Shown one piece after another: positions 49,537-64,000 of a stretch of 64,000 nucleotides of DNA. Origin of the DNA: Cichorium intybus (taxonomy: Eukaryota; Streptophyta; Magnoliopsida; Asterales; Asteraceae); the NCBI GenBank assembly GCA_023525715.1, contig CM042013.1, forward strand, positions 84,618,494 through 84,682,493, given 5' to 3'. The first letter of the stretch is position 1. Every line of letters begins with the position of its first letter. A program made the position numbers and the translations under genes. The notes below the pieces were generated by a model. It was not told the DNA's origin. It was given only the letters and a program-made list of their open reading frames with translations, and ran no database searches.

Positions 49537-52500
49537 ACATACTCTCGTTAAACTCAAACGGCCTGGGAATAGGAGACTACAAGGCGAAATGGATCTCTAA
49601 TTTAATTTCTAAATTTAAGATTTCTGTAGTAGGAATTCAAGAAACAAAAAGAAGAGAAATTTCAGATATGACTGTTAAGAAGATATGGGGTAGTATAGAC
49701 TATGAATTCGCTTCTTCAAATGGCATTGGTCAGGGTGGTGGATTGCTGACTATTTGGAATAGAAATGTTTTTATAAAAGACCATGTCTTAAGTATGGAGG
49801 ACTGTTTAGTGATTCAAAGCATATGGGTGGATAATAATGCAAATATTTGTTTGATCAGTGTCTATGCTAGCCAAAGCTCTACTAGACGTGAAGAATTATG
49901 GTCTTTCATTTCTGCAAGGGGCAGTGTCTATCTTTGGCGATTTCAGTGTCTATGCAAGGGGCAGTGTCTATCTTTGGCGATTTCAATGAAGTTAGACACG
50001 CTACTGAAAGAAGGGGCTCGCAATTGGATATTGGTGCTACCATAAAATTCAACGATTTCATTTCCAGAAATAATCTTATAGATGTCAAAATCGGTGGATC
50101 TAAGTTTACTTGGATAAAAGGAGGAGGCTCAAAATTTTCTAAACTTGACAGATTCCTAATCAATGATAATTTTGAAACTCTTTGGCCCAATGTTGAAGTT
50201 ATCTCAGATGTTAGAATGTTTTCAGACCACAAACCGCTAATCCTTAGACAAATGAGCAGAAACTATGGCAATATCCCTTTCAAATTGTACAATTCATGGA
50301 TGGAGGAAAAAGGATTCGATGAAATGGTTAGAAAAGCTTGGACGGAATATGAGATGAATGGAATCCACAAAAAGTTGTTCATCATCATGCAAAAACTCAG
50401 ACATGTTAAAGGCAAAATAAAAGAATGGAAGACTGAAAAAGACAAAAAAGACCGGGAAGAAAGAACAAATTGGAGCAACCGTTTAGAAGATATAGACAAA
50501 CAAATTGAAAATGAAGGAGACTCTCAAAATCTTCTTCATGAAAGATTCGAAATTCTGAGTAAAATTTGAACAAAGGAAAACAAAGTTAACGAAGACATCA
50601 AACAAAAGAACAAAAACAAATGGTGTCTTGAAGGAGACGAGAACACAGCCTTATTTCACAGAAATGTTAATAAGAAAAAACATCTTAGAAACATAAAAGG
50701 AATTGAGAACAATGGGCTCTGGGAGACGGACCCGATCAAGGTTAAAGATATCTTTAAGGATCATTTTGAAAAAAATTTCCAGGAAGATAAAGACTGTAAC
50801 TGGTCACAAGATTTGGGAAGTACTCTGAGAATTTCAAATAGAGAAAAGAAAGAATTAGAAATCCCCTTTGAAGAAAAAGAATTGAAGGAAGCTATATGGA
50901 GGTGTGGCGTGAACAAATCTCCTGGTCCGGATGGGTTTACGATGGAGTTCTTCAAGAGACAGTGGGAATTCCTGAAAGTAGAACTGTTTGAAGCATACAA
51001 TGAATTCGCAACTACTGCTAAAATCCCCAAAGGTGTAAACTCAGCTTTCATTACCCTTATCCCAAAAATTCATAATCCCACCAAAGTAAAGGAGTTTCGT
51101 CCTATTAGCCTGATATCGAGTATATATAAAATTCTTTCAAAAATGCTTGCTAATAGATTAAAGAAGGTTCTCCCAAACATCATAGATAAGACCCAATCTA
51201 CTTTTATAAAGAACAGACAAATCTTGGATGGCCCCCTAATTGCAAATGAAGTTATGGACTGGGCAAAAAAGAAAAAAAGAAGATGTTCTTTTTCAAATCA
51301 GACATAGCGAAAGCATACGATACCGTATCATGGAATTACTTAGATTCAATGTTGGTCCAAAAAGGTTTTGGGTGGAAATGGAGACAGTGGATCAAAGCTT
51401 GCTTAATTTCAGGCTCCTCGTCCGTTCTTGTTAATGGTAGCCCGTCCAAGGAATTTTCTCTCCAAAGAGGCCTACGACAAGGAGACCCAATCGATCCCTT
51501 TCTATTCACCCTCATAATGGAGGGATTGAATTCTGCAATCACTAAAGCTTCAGAAATTGGAAACTACAAAGGCGTATCGATAGGAGAAAACAATATTTTA
51601 CTAACCCATCTCTTTTTTGTAGATGATTCAATGTACTTTGGAGAGTGGTCCATCGAGAATATTCTTAACCTAGTCCGAGTGCTGTTTTGCTTTCAGAAAG
51701 CGGCAGGTCTAAGTGTCAACATGGAGAAAAGTATCCTGTACGGCATTGGGATAGAGCAAGGCTCGGTGGAGGAAATGGCATTGATTATTGGTTGCAAAGC
51801 GGAGAAGATGCCAACTATCTTCTTGGGGATGCCAATAGGAACCAACATGCGTGCAAAGAAACCCTGGAAGCCCTTAATCGAAAAATTCAAAAAGAGATTG
51901 ACTAGCTGGAAGATCAAAACTCTATCTTACGGAGGAAGACACACCATTGTAAAAAATGTGCTTGGAAGCCTAGGAACTTTTCTATTTTCACTTTATCGAG
52001 TTCCTAAAGGTATCATACAAGAGTTGGAAGGCATGAGAAGAAAGTTCTTTTGGGGCTCTGACCAAGATAAAAACCGCATTCCGTGGGTTAAGTGGGAAAT
52101 CGCGCTTGCTGAAATGGAAAATGGAGGTCTAGGTATCGGTTCTATGGATGATTTGAATAAAGCTCTCCTAGTGAAGTGGTTCTGGTGATACAAAAATGAA
52201 GATGAATCTTTATGGGTCAAAATTATACACAGTATTCATGGTAACTTGAATAATGTTGATGGCAAAGAAACGATCAAATCTGGTTCAACATGGAGACAAA
52301 TTGTACAAGTTTGGGACAGTTTAAAAGAAGATTCTTTGGATCCAAGACAATTGATACAAAGGAAGATCGGCAATGGGAAAAAGATCAGTTTCTGGTCAGA
52401 GTGGTGGCATGGTGATAAACCATTAAGAATCAAATTTCCAAGGGTTTTTGTTTCTGACCCTATGAAATATGATACAGTTCATGATAGACTTAATAATGGC

Positions 52501-53323
52501 GAAGAAAGGTGGATCTGGAAAGAAGCTATACGAGACGGAAGAACCAAAGAAGAGACGGAAAATCTTATAAACTACATCTCCCCCACATCTCTTTCAGACG
52601 CAGAAGATAGGTGGCGAAGAAAGGTGGATCTGGAAAGAAGCTATACGAGACGGAAGAACCAAAGAAGAGACGGAAAATCTTATAAACTACATCTCCCCAC
52701 ATCTCTTTCAGACGCAGAAGATAGGTGGTCCAGTCCAGGAGGACCCAATAACCAATTCTCGGTGGCATGGATGAGGAAAAGTCTGATAAAAAAGAAACAG
52801 CACGTGTATGGAAAAAATAGATGGTGTAAATGGATCCCGAAAAAATACAACATTCTACTTTGGCACATCAGTAAAGGAAAAGTAGCAGTAAAAGAGAATC
52901 TAGCAAAGATGAATGCAGTCAACATCAACACAACCTGTGATGTGTGCAGATCTGGAGTAGAGACGGTTCTTCATACCTTTTTCGAATGCCCTTTTGCTAA
53001 CGATATATGGTCTAAAATCAAGAATTGGTGGGAGTTAAAAGATTGCAACATCAACTCTATAGAAGATCTATTAATTTGGCTAGAGAATGAAGGATCTAAC
53101 TCTAAAGAGAATAAATTCTTATTAGTTGTTGCTTGCTGCAGTCTTTGCTTCGTTATGGTTTAATAGAAACGAAGCCATGTATTCAGACAAAAGGAGAACG
53201 GGGGACGAGTTATATTCCCATATTCAGTGTGAGGCTTTCCTTTGGATCGACAGTAGAAACACTAAATCCCATATTAATAGGAGTCAATGGTTGTTATTTC
53301 CTAGAATAGCCATTAACATGTAA
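49404..53323 (+). pseudogene. LINE 1 ORF2 (endonuclease, RT, zinc-binding tail)
   Basis: An exonuclease-endonuclease-phosphatase type endonuclease starts near 49536 (LSLNSNGLG, IQETK, then FGDFNEV about 49975, and DHKPL about 50226). The RT lies about 50900-51700, with SPGPDGFTMEF, LISSIYKILSKMLANRL, RGLRQGDP and the active site FVDD (about 51616-51627), where the usual motif is FADD. The zinc-binding tail (C..C..H..FFEC) is at about 52930-52990. Damage: a 40-bp tandem duplication at 49913-49988, TGA 50567-50569, frameshifts near 51290 and 53130, TGA 52186-52188 and a 115-bp tandem duplication at 52499-52729. Confidence 0.88.
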
Positions 53324-53390
53324 TCGTTGTATCCCCCTGGTGGCTCCAGCTCCTGGCTGGTGTCCCCTTTTCTTAATGAATGTCGCCTTT

Positions 53391-53532
<142 letters not shown>

Positions 53533-53834
53533 TTAGGATCTTATGAAAACTAAATAAATTGTGAGAACTTAAGAACTATCTATATACACTATATATGTAT
53601 ATATCTTTCACGGTTTATTTGTGATTCGATTATGCATAGGGTTAACTTAGTAATTTTCCATGTAATTAATTATGTTAACGTTATCATATCCCATGTTTTC
53701 AGGAAACATATTATTATGTTCATTTTACTTCGTCAAATCGTTTTCCCATTTCTGTTTATGTCGATCATTGTGGCATAGTTGATTCTCCCACATCATTATT
53801 TCTATCATTTTTATCAGTTTTGATCTTCTTCCTG
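53533..53834 (+). other. Upstream region of the FAR1-like pseudogene
   Basis: No frame seen; AT-rich. It may contain the 5' untranslated part of the FAR1-like gene. Confidence 0.4.
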
Positions 53835-54201
53835 ATGTCTCAGTCGACAGATAATGGTGCAAACGATGATCATCCAAGAGATGTTCAGCAACCTAGTGTT
53901 AACCGTCGTTCTCCTCGAAAGTGTGCATTCTATGGGGAGTTGGGATACCACGATGCCCGTAATTGTCCAAAAATGAAGAAAAAGTGTCAGGGTATTTGAA
54001 GATGTTAATTGTTTTTGAAGTTATGATTCTTAGTATTTGTTAGTGTTTAAATAAGGTTAAATGTTATAGAATCATAGTATTGATTCGTGATTTTGATGTA
54101 ATGGTTGTTTGGTTTTATTTTCAATAAATGATGTTTTATTTCAGTTTTACTTATTTCATAATTGTATATTGTTTTTAGATGATGATCAATACAATATTTC
54201 T

Positions 54202-54604
54202 TCTATCAAAGGTTCTTAAGCTTATCAAAATGTCGTACAACAACCTATTGGTGATTTACATTGTAGTTCAAATGATGTTCATGCTTCAACTTCTAATTGT
54301 AATCTAGATGGTAGTTCGAATGATGTCCCTGTGGAATGTGGTAATTTCATATTTCTGTTATCCTTTTTTTAATCAAGGTCTTTTGTAACAATATTATTGT
54401 ATTCTATCAAAGGTTCTCAAGATTATGGAAATTTGTTACAACAACCAATTGGTGATTTACATCGTACTTCAAATGATGTTCATGCTTCAACTTCTACGTC
54501 TCAACCAAATGGTAGTTCGAATAATGTCCTTGTGGATCTTGGTAAATTCACATTCCTGATATAATTTGGTTTTAATGAAGATCTTTTGTAACGATATTAT
54601 TATA
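54202..54604 (+). repeat. Tandem duplication of exon plus intron in FAR1-like gene
   Basis: Two copies of about 201 bp start at tctatcaaagg (54202 and 54403). They share the stretches ccaattggtgatttacat and aaatgatgttcatgcttcaa with few differences. One copy has TAA where the other has CAA. Confidence 0.85.
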
Positions 54605-55597
54605 TTATTCCATTTTAGGTGATTCTAATCAGATTGAGTCTGTTGCTAACAACAAATTTTCGACTCCTAGTGGTTCTGTTTATTGGATTCCGAATGTTCC
54701 TGATCACATTAGGCCTATTGCAGGTTCTACATTTCCTTATCATGATCACGTGAAAGCAATGTATTACTTCTATGATGTTGAGAGTGGTTTTGATGTTAGG
54801 AAATCCACTGTGAAAAAAGGAAAATAGTAATGTTATTAGGAGATACTTTTTGTGTAATCGTGAAGGTGTACCTAACACATCTGAAGTTGACACATTAGAT
54901 GCAAAGGGTCGTTTGAAAAAGAATTGCAACTTGATTAGATCAAAATGATAAGCACGTATTAAGTGTACACGTATTCCAGGTTCAACTAATTTTATTGTTT
55001 ATGATGTTGAGGAGAAGCATAATCATCCTTTGTATACAAAGGAGAACATGCATTTGTCCAAAACTAAAAGGAAATTGGACATAAACTAAGCGTCTTTTAT
55101 ATTTAAGATGAGAAGCCAAGGTGTTGGTCCTACTATTTCTCATAGGCTTCATTCTGTACTTTTTGGAGGTTATACATATCGAGGTGGTAATGTTGAGGAT
55201 TTTAAGAACTTTTCACGTGATTTGAATTGCCACTTAGGAGAATCGGATTCTCAGTTTCTGGTTAACAAGATGAATGATTGAATGAAGCATGTACCTAACT
55301 TCTCATTTGAATATAAGACTGTAGACAAGAAGCTTTATCGTATGTTTTGGGAAAATAAAACTGCCGAGCTTCATTATAAAGAATTTGGTGATGTTATCTC
55401 ATTCGATGCGACATTTAGAACCAACAAATGTGTTTTTTATATGTTTTATAATTGTTATTATGTTTGTTTATATGTGGTTTTTAATATTTTTTCCTATTTT
55501 ATAGATATCATATGGTGTTTGTTCCTTTTACTGGTATTGGCAACCACAATAGATATGTTACATTCGGTGCTGGTTTGATTAGTCACGAAACAATAGA

Positions 55598-55776
<179 letters not shown>

Positions 55777-56754
55777 TTGTTGGAGTCTTTATGAAAGCTT
55801 TCAAGAAGCAACCTAGATTAGTTCTATCTGATCAGGATCCCGCAATGAAGAGGGCTGTTGAACAAGTTTTTGATAAGGCGAATCATCCTTTATGTATGTG
55901 GCATATCACATGTAAACTTCAATAGAAGGTATTACCTTTATTTTATTTGTTAATTTATTTTCTTATATGAGATGTGCTCTATATTTCAATTGACAAATAT
56001 GTTATTTGATTATTATTGTTAGGTGTGTTCGGAGTTGTACAACAACACTAAATTTAAAAGGAGGTTTAACTCACTTTTTTGGGATGCTAGGATCGATGAG
56101 ATTCAAATTGAAGAAGGGTGGCATTCATTTGTGCAAGATTATAATCTATTTGAATCTAGATGGTTTAGTGACATGTTTAGTTTAAGAGAGCAATATATTC
56201 CAGCTTACTTTAAGCATGCTCGAATGTCTGGATTGATGCGTATAACACCTCGTTCTGAGGGTTTTAATGCTTCATTTCAAACTAATACAAATTCCAAGAA
56301 CACCATCTATGTTTAATATTGAGGTACATGCATCTAAGGTGTACACTCGTAGGATATTTATTGATGTTCAACGGGAAATTAAGGAATCTATTGTTTCTTT
56401 CTTTCAAATAAGCAAATTCAATATGAATGGAACCGACATATTCATTATAATGGAAGAAAAGGACGCATTCCCACTTGAGAAGAAACAAAAAAAAGATTGA
56501 TGATGATGAGAGCATTGAAGATCATGATGTTTCTTTTTCTAATAAGGAGTTTAAGGTACCCTATATTCTTTTTGTCTATGTTCTACTTATTATATCCGTG
56601 AAGTTGTTATTTTTTATTTGTCATCAATTATTTTTTTGTATTGTATAATTCATCTGTACAAGATTTCAATTGTGAATGCATGTTATTTCAGCAACATGGA
56701 ATTCTTTGTAGACATATATGGTGTGTTTTTCGATATTTCAAGGTCAATGAGATA

Positions 56755-58931
<2,177 letters not shown>

Positions 58932-60481
58932 ATGAGAGAGAGGAGCCGAAGGGTCGGCGATTTTCGGCGAACTGAAGATCATCGACGGCGAACATTCAAA
59001 TGGGTAAACCGTGGCGAAATTAGAAGGATTAATGTCAAGGATCGATGGGTGTTTAAAGAGGAGACGACGTTTTACATTTCAATCATCCTAGTTTCGTGGA
59101 GTTGGATAGAAATCAAAAGTATACTTGAAGGCTTGGGAGCTTTGGTGGATTTGTTTGTAAGCAGAAGGAGAGATAAACACGGTAATAGATTTGGTTTTGT
59201 GAGATATAATAGGGTTATCGATATTACAGGGGTGTAGAGGGCTTTGAATTCAATCTGGCTTGAAGGGAAAAAAATCTTTGCTAAAGTTGCGAAGTTCGAG
59301 AGAGTAGAGAAAAAGGAAGATAAGATAGGAGAGAATGAAAAGAAGAAGTTTGATAACGAGTTGAGTCTAAGAGCACCGGGAAAATCTTTCTTGGATGCAG
59401 TTAAAGGAGATGATCGAGTTAATCCATTGAAGACGGAGACGGCGTGGAAGATAAGGAAAACGATAGGAGAACCTGTTCGAGATAGTAAAGATAAAGCTAA
59501 GAAAAAATTAATTAAATGCATTAGATTTGATGAAGAGGCGATAAGAAAAGTGGAAGAAGGGCTGAAATCGAAATGGCTGGGAGAGCTAAAGAGCTTTAAC
59601 AATTTACAGTGTATTACGAGTATTTGCCACTGCGAAGGAGTAAGGGGGATGTCATGAAGTACTTGCGGGGACTGTAGGTGATGTTGGATGTCAAAGATGA
59701 AGAAGAAGAAATAAAAATAATGCAGAGTTCAGAGATTAAAGCAAACTTCAAACAGCTAAAGAAGTGGGATAAGTCGTTTGTAGTCAAAGATAGATTCGTG
59801 TGGTTAAAGGTTGAAGGAATTCCGGTTCAAGCAAGAAGTGAGAATAATTTTAAAGAAGTAGGAAAGTTATGGGGGGAAGTCGTCGTGACGGACCCATGTA
59901 TTGAAAAATGGCAGGATTGGTCAGCTGGGATAATTTGCATGAAGACAAGGACGATGAGTAGAATTTGGGAATTGATAGATATAAAAATTGGAGACCAAGT
60001 GTTTAAGGCAAAGGTGAAAGAAATGGAAGGAAAAATCTTCGAACATTTTCTAAAAGCTGAAATTGAGGAAGAGAAGGAGGATAAGGTGGATGAAGAAGGA
60101 GAGGGGGACGATCGGAGTTGGTCATCGGAAGAAGGGGAATCGGAGGACTCTTCCGGTGAGGAAGAAGATGAACAGGCGGATCAGGTGAAAAAAGCTAAAG
60201 AGGATGTAGATACCGAGGAATCTTTTATCGCTGAATCTTCCGAGGCGGCACAAGCATGTTTTCCCAATAATGAAAATGTTCACGTGGAAGTCAACGTGTC
60301 CCCAACGATTCCAGGTAGGGGCGAATCGGACCATGAGGTGAAAAGGCCCAATAAGTCGGAGCCCATTATCGATGTTGGACCAAAAGATAGTGGGGGTAAT
60401 GTAAACGAAGGAAATAAGCAGCCCAATAAAGAGGATGTGGAAAAAAGGGATTCAAACCCGGATAGCTCGGAGTCTAATTAA
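58932..60481 (+). pseudogene. LINE 2 ORF1
   Basis: Starts MRERSRRVGDF right at the end of the TA tract. It has an RRM-like segment (ETTFYISIILVSW, NRFGFVRYNRV), then a TAG at about 59235 and frame breaks near 59655-59678. The DUF4283-like region follows (WLKVEGIPVQARSENNFKEV, about 59800-59870). The tail is strongly acidic (EGDDRSWSSEEGESEDSSGEEE, about 60100-60170). It stops at 60481. Confidence 0.8.
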
Positions 60482-60855
60482 ATCCAAATCGGAGAGGTGT
60501 CGGAGAAACTGAAGAAGCTTCTAACAAAAAAGATACCAATTGAAAAAAAAATTAGAGATGATGGGACGAGACTTGACAGAAACACAACAAAAAATTAGAG
60601 TGAAAGAAGGTAGAGTGATTAATTCGAGTATTATAGAAAAAGAGTAACAAGAAGTCAAACAAGAAAAGGGAGGAAGGAATTTGGAAGTAGGGAAAGAGGT
60701 TCGATGAATTCAGGAGCGGAAAGTGATAGAGAAATTAGTACAGGGGTTCTCCAAAGGCTTGAAGAAGTTGGGAAAGAGTGTGGGCTGAAACAGGGGAGAG
60801 ATGGGGAAAATTCTGTGGGCTCGATTAACAGGAAAGGGTGCGCTTACGGTAAATT
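60482..60855 (+). other. LINE 2 sequence between ORF1 and ORF2
   Basis: Purine-rich, with several stops in all frames. It probably represents the decayed end of ORF1, because LINE 1 has overlapping ORFs here. Confidence 0.5.
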
Positions 60856-63195
60856 ATGAATCTTTTATCCCTAAATTCTAATGGTCTAGGTCCAGGGGAC
60901 TGCAAAGTCAAGTGGATTTCAGATATTATCAAAAAAAATAAAATTGTTGTTGTTGGGATTCAAGAAACAAAAAGAAAAGAGATTTCAGATATGGTGATTA
61001 AAAGGATCTGGGGGAGCCATGATTTCGATTACGTGTACATGGGAAGCAATGGCCAAAGTGGAGGTTTGATTTTGATATGGAATACAAATCTGTTCATGAA
61101 AGATCAAGCTATTAAGAGAGACGATTGTATTGTTCTGCAAGGTAAATGGCTTGATCCTTATGCCCCTGTGTGTTTCGTTAACATTTACGCTAGTCAAATT
61201 CAGTCTAAAAGATAAGAGTTGTGGGTGTTCTTAAGTGCCATTATCGATAGTTGGGAGGGAATAGTTGTTATTTATGGAGATTTCAATGAAGTTAGAAGTG
61301 TGAATGAAAGGCGTGGTTCTAATTTCAACGAGAGGGCTGCTAAACGTTTTAATGAATTCATATTCTAATAACCTTGTAGACATAAAAATAAATGGATCGG
61401 AATTCACGTGGATTAAAGGGGGAGGATCGAAGATGTCAAAACTAGATAGGATTATGGTTTCGGAATCTTTTGGGGAGTTGTGGCCTCAGTTTGAAGTTGT
61501 TACGGAAACACGTCTTCACTTGGATCACAAGCCTCTGGTTCTAAAGCAGAGTTCAAGGAATTTTGGGAATCCGCCTTTTAAATTGTTTAACTCGTGGATG
61601 GATAAGGAGGAGTTCGAGAAGATAGTCAAGGATACATGGGACAATTTTGCTATTGAATGTCATCATAAAAAACTGTTTATTATTATGCACAAATTAAAAG
61701 CAATCAAAGAAAAAAATAAAGAGATGGGTTAAAGAGGAAAACAGGAAGGCTAATGCAGAAAGGAATGAATGGATAAAAAAGCTAGAAGTGATTGATAGTA
61801 AAATAGAGAGAGACTTGGCGATGGAAGAAGATTTGAGAGATAGATTGGTTATCACTGAAGCTCTTCGCAAAAAAGATAAAGCGATTGAGGAGGATATAGC
61901 TCAAAAAAATAAAAATAGGTGGTGTCTGGAGGGGGACGAAAACACAGCGTTATTCCATAAAAATATAAACAAAAAGAAGCATAAACATAGTATTAAAGGC
62001 ATAGAGATGGATGGTTTTTGGGAAGTGGACCCGGAGAGAATCAAAAAACACTTTAAAGATCATTTCGAGATGCTTTTTAAGAAGGATGAGGAATGCAATT
62101 GGGCTCAAAATTTGGGTGAAACAGCAAGGATAACGGAAAATGAGAAAAAGAATTTGGAAAAAGATTTTGAAGAAGCGGAATTAAAGGAGGCGGTTTGGAG
62201 TTGTGGGGCTAACAAATCCCCGGGCCCAGATGGTTTTACAATGGAGTTTTTTAAAAAATTCTGGGAAATTCTTAAGGGTGATCTTCTGGAGGCGTACAAT
62301 GAATTCTTGAGGAGTGGGAAAATTCCCAAAGGAGTGGGAAAATTCCCAAAGGTGTTAACACGACGTTTATCACCTTGATTCCAAAGGTGCATAATCCGAT
62401 TCAAGTCAAGGATTTTAGACCGATTTGTCTAATTTCAAGTGTCTACAAAGTGATGTCTAAGATGCTTGCCAACCGGTTGAAAAAGGTTCTTGCTAATATC
62501 ATAGACCACACTCAATCGGCTTTTATAAAAAATAGACAAATTCTCGATGGTCCTTTAATTGTAAATGAGGTCATTGATTGGGCAAAGGCGAAGAAAAAAA
62601 GATTATTGATTTTTAAATCGGACATCGCGAAAGCTTATGATTCGGTTTCTTGAGACTATCTTGAGTCGATGATGATTCAAAAAGGTTTTGGGGAGAAATG
62701 GTGTAGGTGGATTCGTGAGTGTTTAAAGTCGGGTACATCTTCAGTTCTAGTAAATGGCTGTCCTACTTCAAAATTCTCTCTCTTAAGGGGCCTCCGACAA
62801 GGGGACCCTATATCTCCTTTTCTTTTTACTCTTATAATGGAAGGATTGAATGAAGCTATTAAAAAAGCTGTGACGAGTGGTACTTTTAAAGGAGTGACAG
62901 TGGGAGATTATAATATTCATCTAACGCATCTTTTTTTTGCAGATGATTCCATCTTCTTTGGAGAATGTTCTATAGAAAATGTGTTAAATTTAGTGCGAAT
63001 CCTTTATTGTTTTCAGAAAACAGCATGTTTAAAGGTTAATCTCGATAAGAGCTCGCTGTTTGGAGTCGGTGTGGATTGTAGCACTGTTCAAGAAATGGCC
63101 CTTGTCATTGGTTGCAAAGCAGACAAATTCCCTTCAATCTTTTTGGGCTTGCCTATTGGAGTTAATATCGGATCGATGAAAGCTTGGAAGCCACT
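60856..63195 (+). pseudogene. LINE 2 ORF2 (endonuclease and RT)
   Basis: The endonuclease starts at the ATG at 60856 (LLSLNSNGLG, GIQETKRKEI, YGDFNEV about 61275, LDHKPL about 61525). The RT has SPGPDGFTMEF about 62220, LISSVYKVMSKMLANRL about 62430, RGLRQGDPISPF about 62790 and an intact FADD about 62935. Stops at 61213 and about 62651, frameshifts near 61360 and 61730, and a 20-bp tandem duplication at 62311-62350 break the frame. The C-terminal third is missing because of the LTR at 63196. Confidence 0.87.
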
Positions 63196-64000
63196 TGTAA
63201 TACCGTAATTTTAAATTATGGTAGGGTTGTATTAATTACAATAAAAACGAGATTAGATGAGTTATAATATGAGTTAGGATGGATGTAAACCCAATCTAGG
63301 AGGAGTTAGACTTTAAAAAGAGTGTTAGAAACAATTTTGGGTCAAGCCGGATCGTGTTATAGTCTTAAACATTCAACGAAGTGGAAACAAACCAAACCCG
63401 GGGCGGGTTTTTAAACCCGGGTCGAGTTAGACTGAAACCCGGACCGGGTTTTGGAAACCGGGTCGGGTTGTCGGACGAAAGAAAACAGCAGCCAGGAGCA
63501 CGGGTCGGGTCTATCAGCACGGGTCGTGCTGTGTGAGGACCAGGACCGGGTTTTGGAACCCGGGTCGGGTTTCGTGCCGACCCCACTTGTTTAAATTTCG
63601 ATTTCAGCCATTTTTCTTGAGGATTTTCGATTGAAAAACCCTCTCAACCCTAGAAAACATTCCCTCTTCGTATTAGGACCAAATCGGAAGGCTAGAACGC
63701 GGAGGATTGAAGTAATTTTCGATATCTCGCTTATTGAAGGTAAGGTTTCCGATTCAAGCCCTTTTGAACGGTTGATTTGGTCATTTTGGGTTGATTTCGA
63801 GGAGTTGTGAAGTACTACCTGTGATTAGATAAAAAATGAGTAGATAACACTTGTTTGGATGTGTTGAAACGCTTCTAATCCCGAGTTTTAACTGTTGTGA
63901 CCAAGCTTTAAGCTTGATGGATTGAAAAATAACATATTCCCCTTTTTGTTGGTATGAATATGGTTATGTAGGTGCTGTTAATCATGGAAGGATCATTGTA
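63196..64000 (+). repeat. Start of an LTR retrotransposon LTR
   Basis: The sequence changes abruptly from LINE 2 to TGTAATACCGTAATTTT, a typical plant LTR start. The next 800 bp are non-coding and continue past the window. A cluster of GC-rich palindromes lies at 63394-63571. A partner LTR is not in view, so class and orientation are tentative. The 5 bases before it are ccact (63191-63195). Confidence 0.6.

Larger units (their letters stand above)
58932..63195 (+). mobile_element. LINE 2 (L1-type), cut at 3' side by an LTR element
   Basis: Homologous to LINE 1 in both coding regions and in order, but clearly diverged. Its 3' part is removed from view by the LTR that starts at 63196. The last LINE codons read ..MKAWKPL, which aligns with AKKPWKPL of LINE 1 (about 51865). 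Confidence 0.87.

Overview
This window is repeat-dense nuclear DNA of a flowering plant, and I find no intact host gene in it. It contains chromodomain Ty3/gypsy and Ty1/copia LTR retrotransposons primed by initiator-Met tRNA, a plant-type hAT, L1-type LINEs with DUF4283-like ORF1 proteins, FAR1/FHY3-type transposase relatives, an RKD-type RWP-RK gene copy and plant telomere-type TTTAGGG repeats. The style of the repeats fits a eudicot, perhaps Asteraceae, but I cannot prove the family from sequence alone.

Layout: 1-20701 is an old antisense copia element (copia D). It is broken by a Tekay-like chromovirus (1745-9959, TSD TTTTT) and by a coding-empty large-LTR element (10269-18071, TSD TTAAC). 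Copia D sits in the left end of an antisense hAT transposon (20702-24651). The hAT in turn interrupts the integrase of a sense Sirevirus-like copia element (copia B, 24652-42548). Copia B is interrupted again by a full antisense copia (copia A, 25777-33344, TSD GCTTT) and by an LTR element carrying an antisense, intron-containing RKD pseudogene (35574-41414, TSD CACGA). The insertion order can be read directly: copia B is the oldest layer; the hAT, copia A and the RKD-carrying element came later; copia D came after the hAT; the gypsy and the large-LTR element came after copia D.

From 42.5 to 63.2 kb lies a different landscape. It holds decayed Ulp1-like and FAR1-like transposon-type genes and about a dozen long (TA)n tracts. 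Two LINEs, two LINE 3' fragments, one SINE and three palindromic MITE-like elements all begin and end in (TA)n. The last 0.8 kb is the start of another LTR element inserted into the second LINE.

The most promising signals are structural. (a) The leaders of copia D and copia A contain hairpins with compensatory stem changes and conserved loops. (b) The chromovirus LTR carries five hairpins with one invariant loop and different matched stems. (c) An RKD gene is captured antisense with its introns. (d) LINE, SINE and MITE insertions all use (TA)n tracts. (e) A 68-bp GT-AG segment separates gag from pol in the chromovirus.
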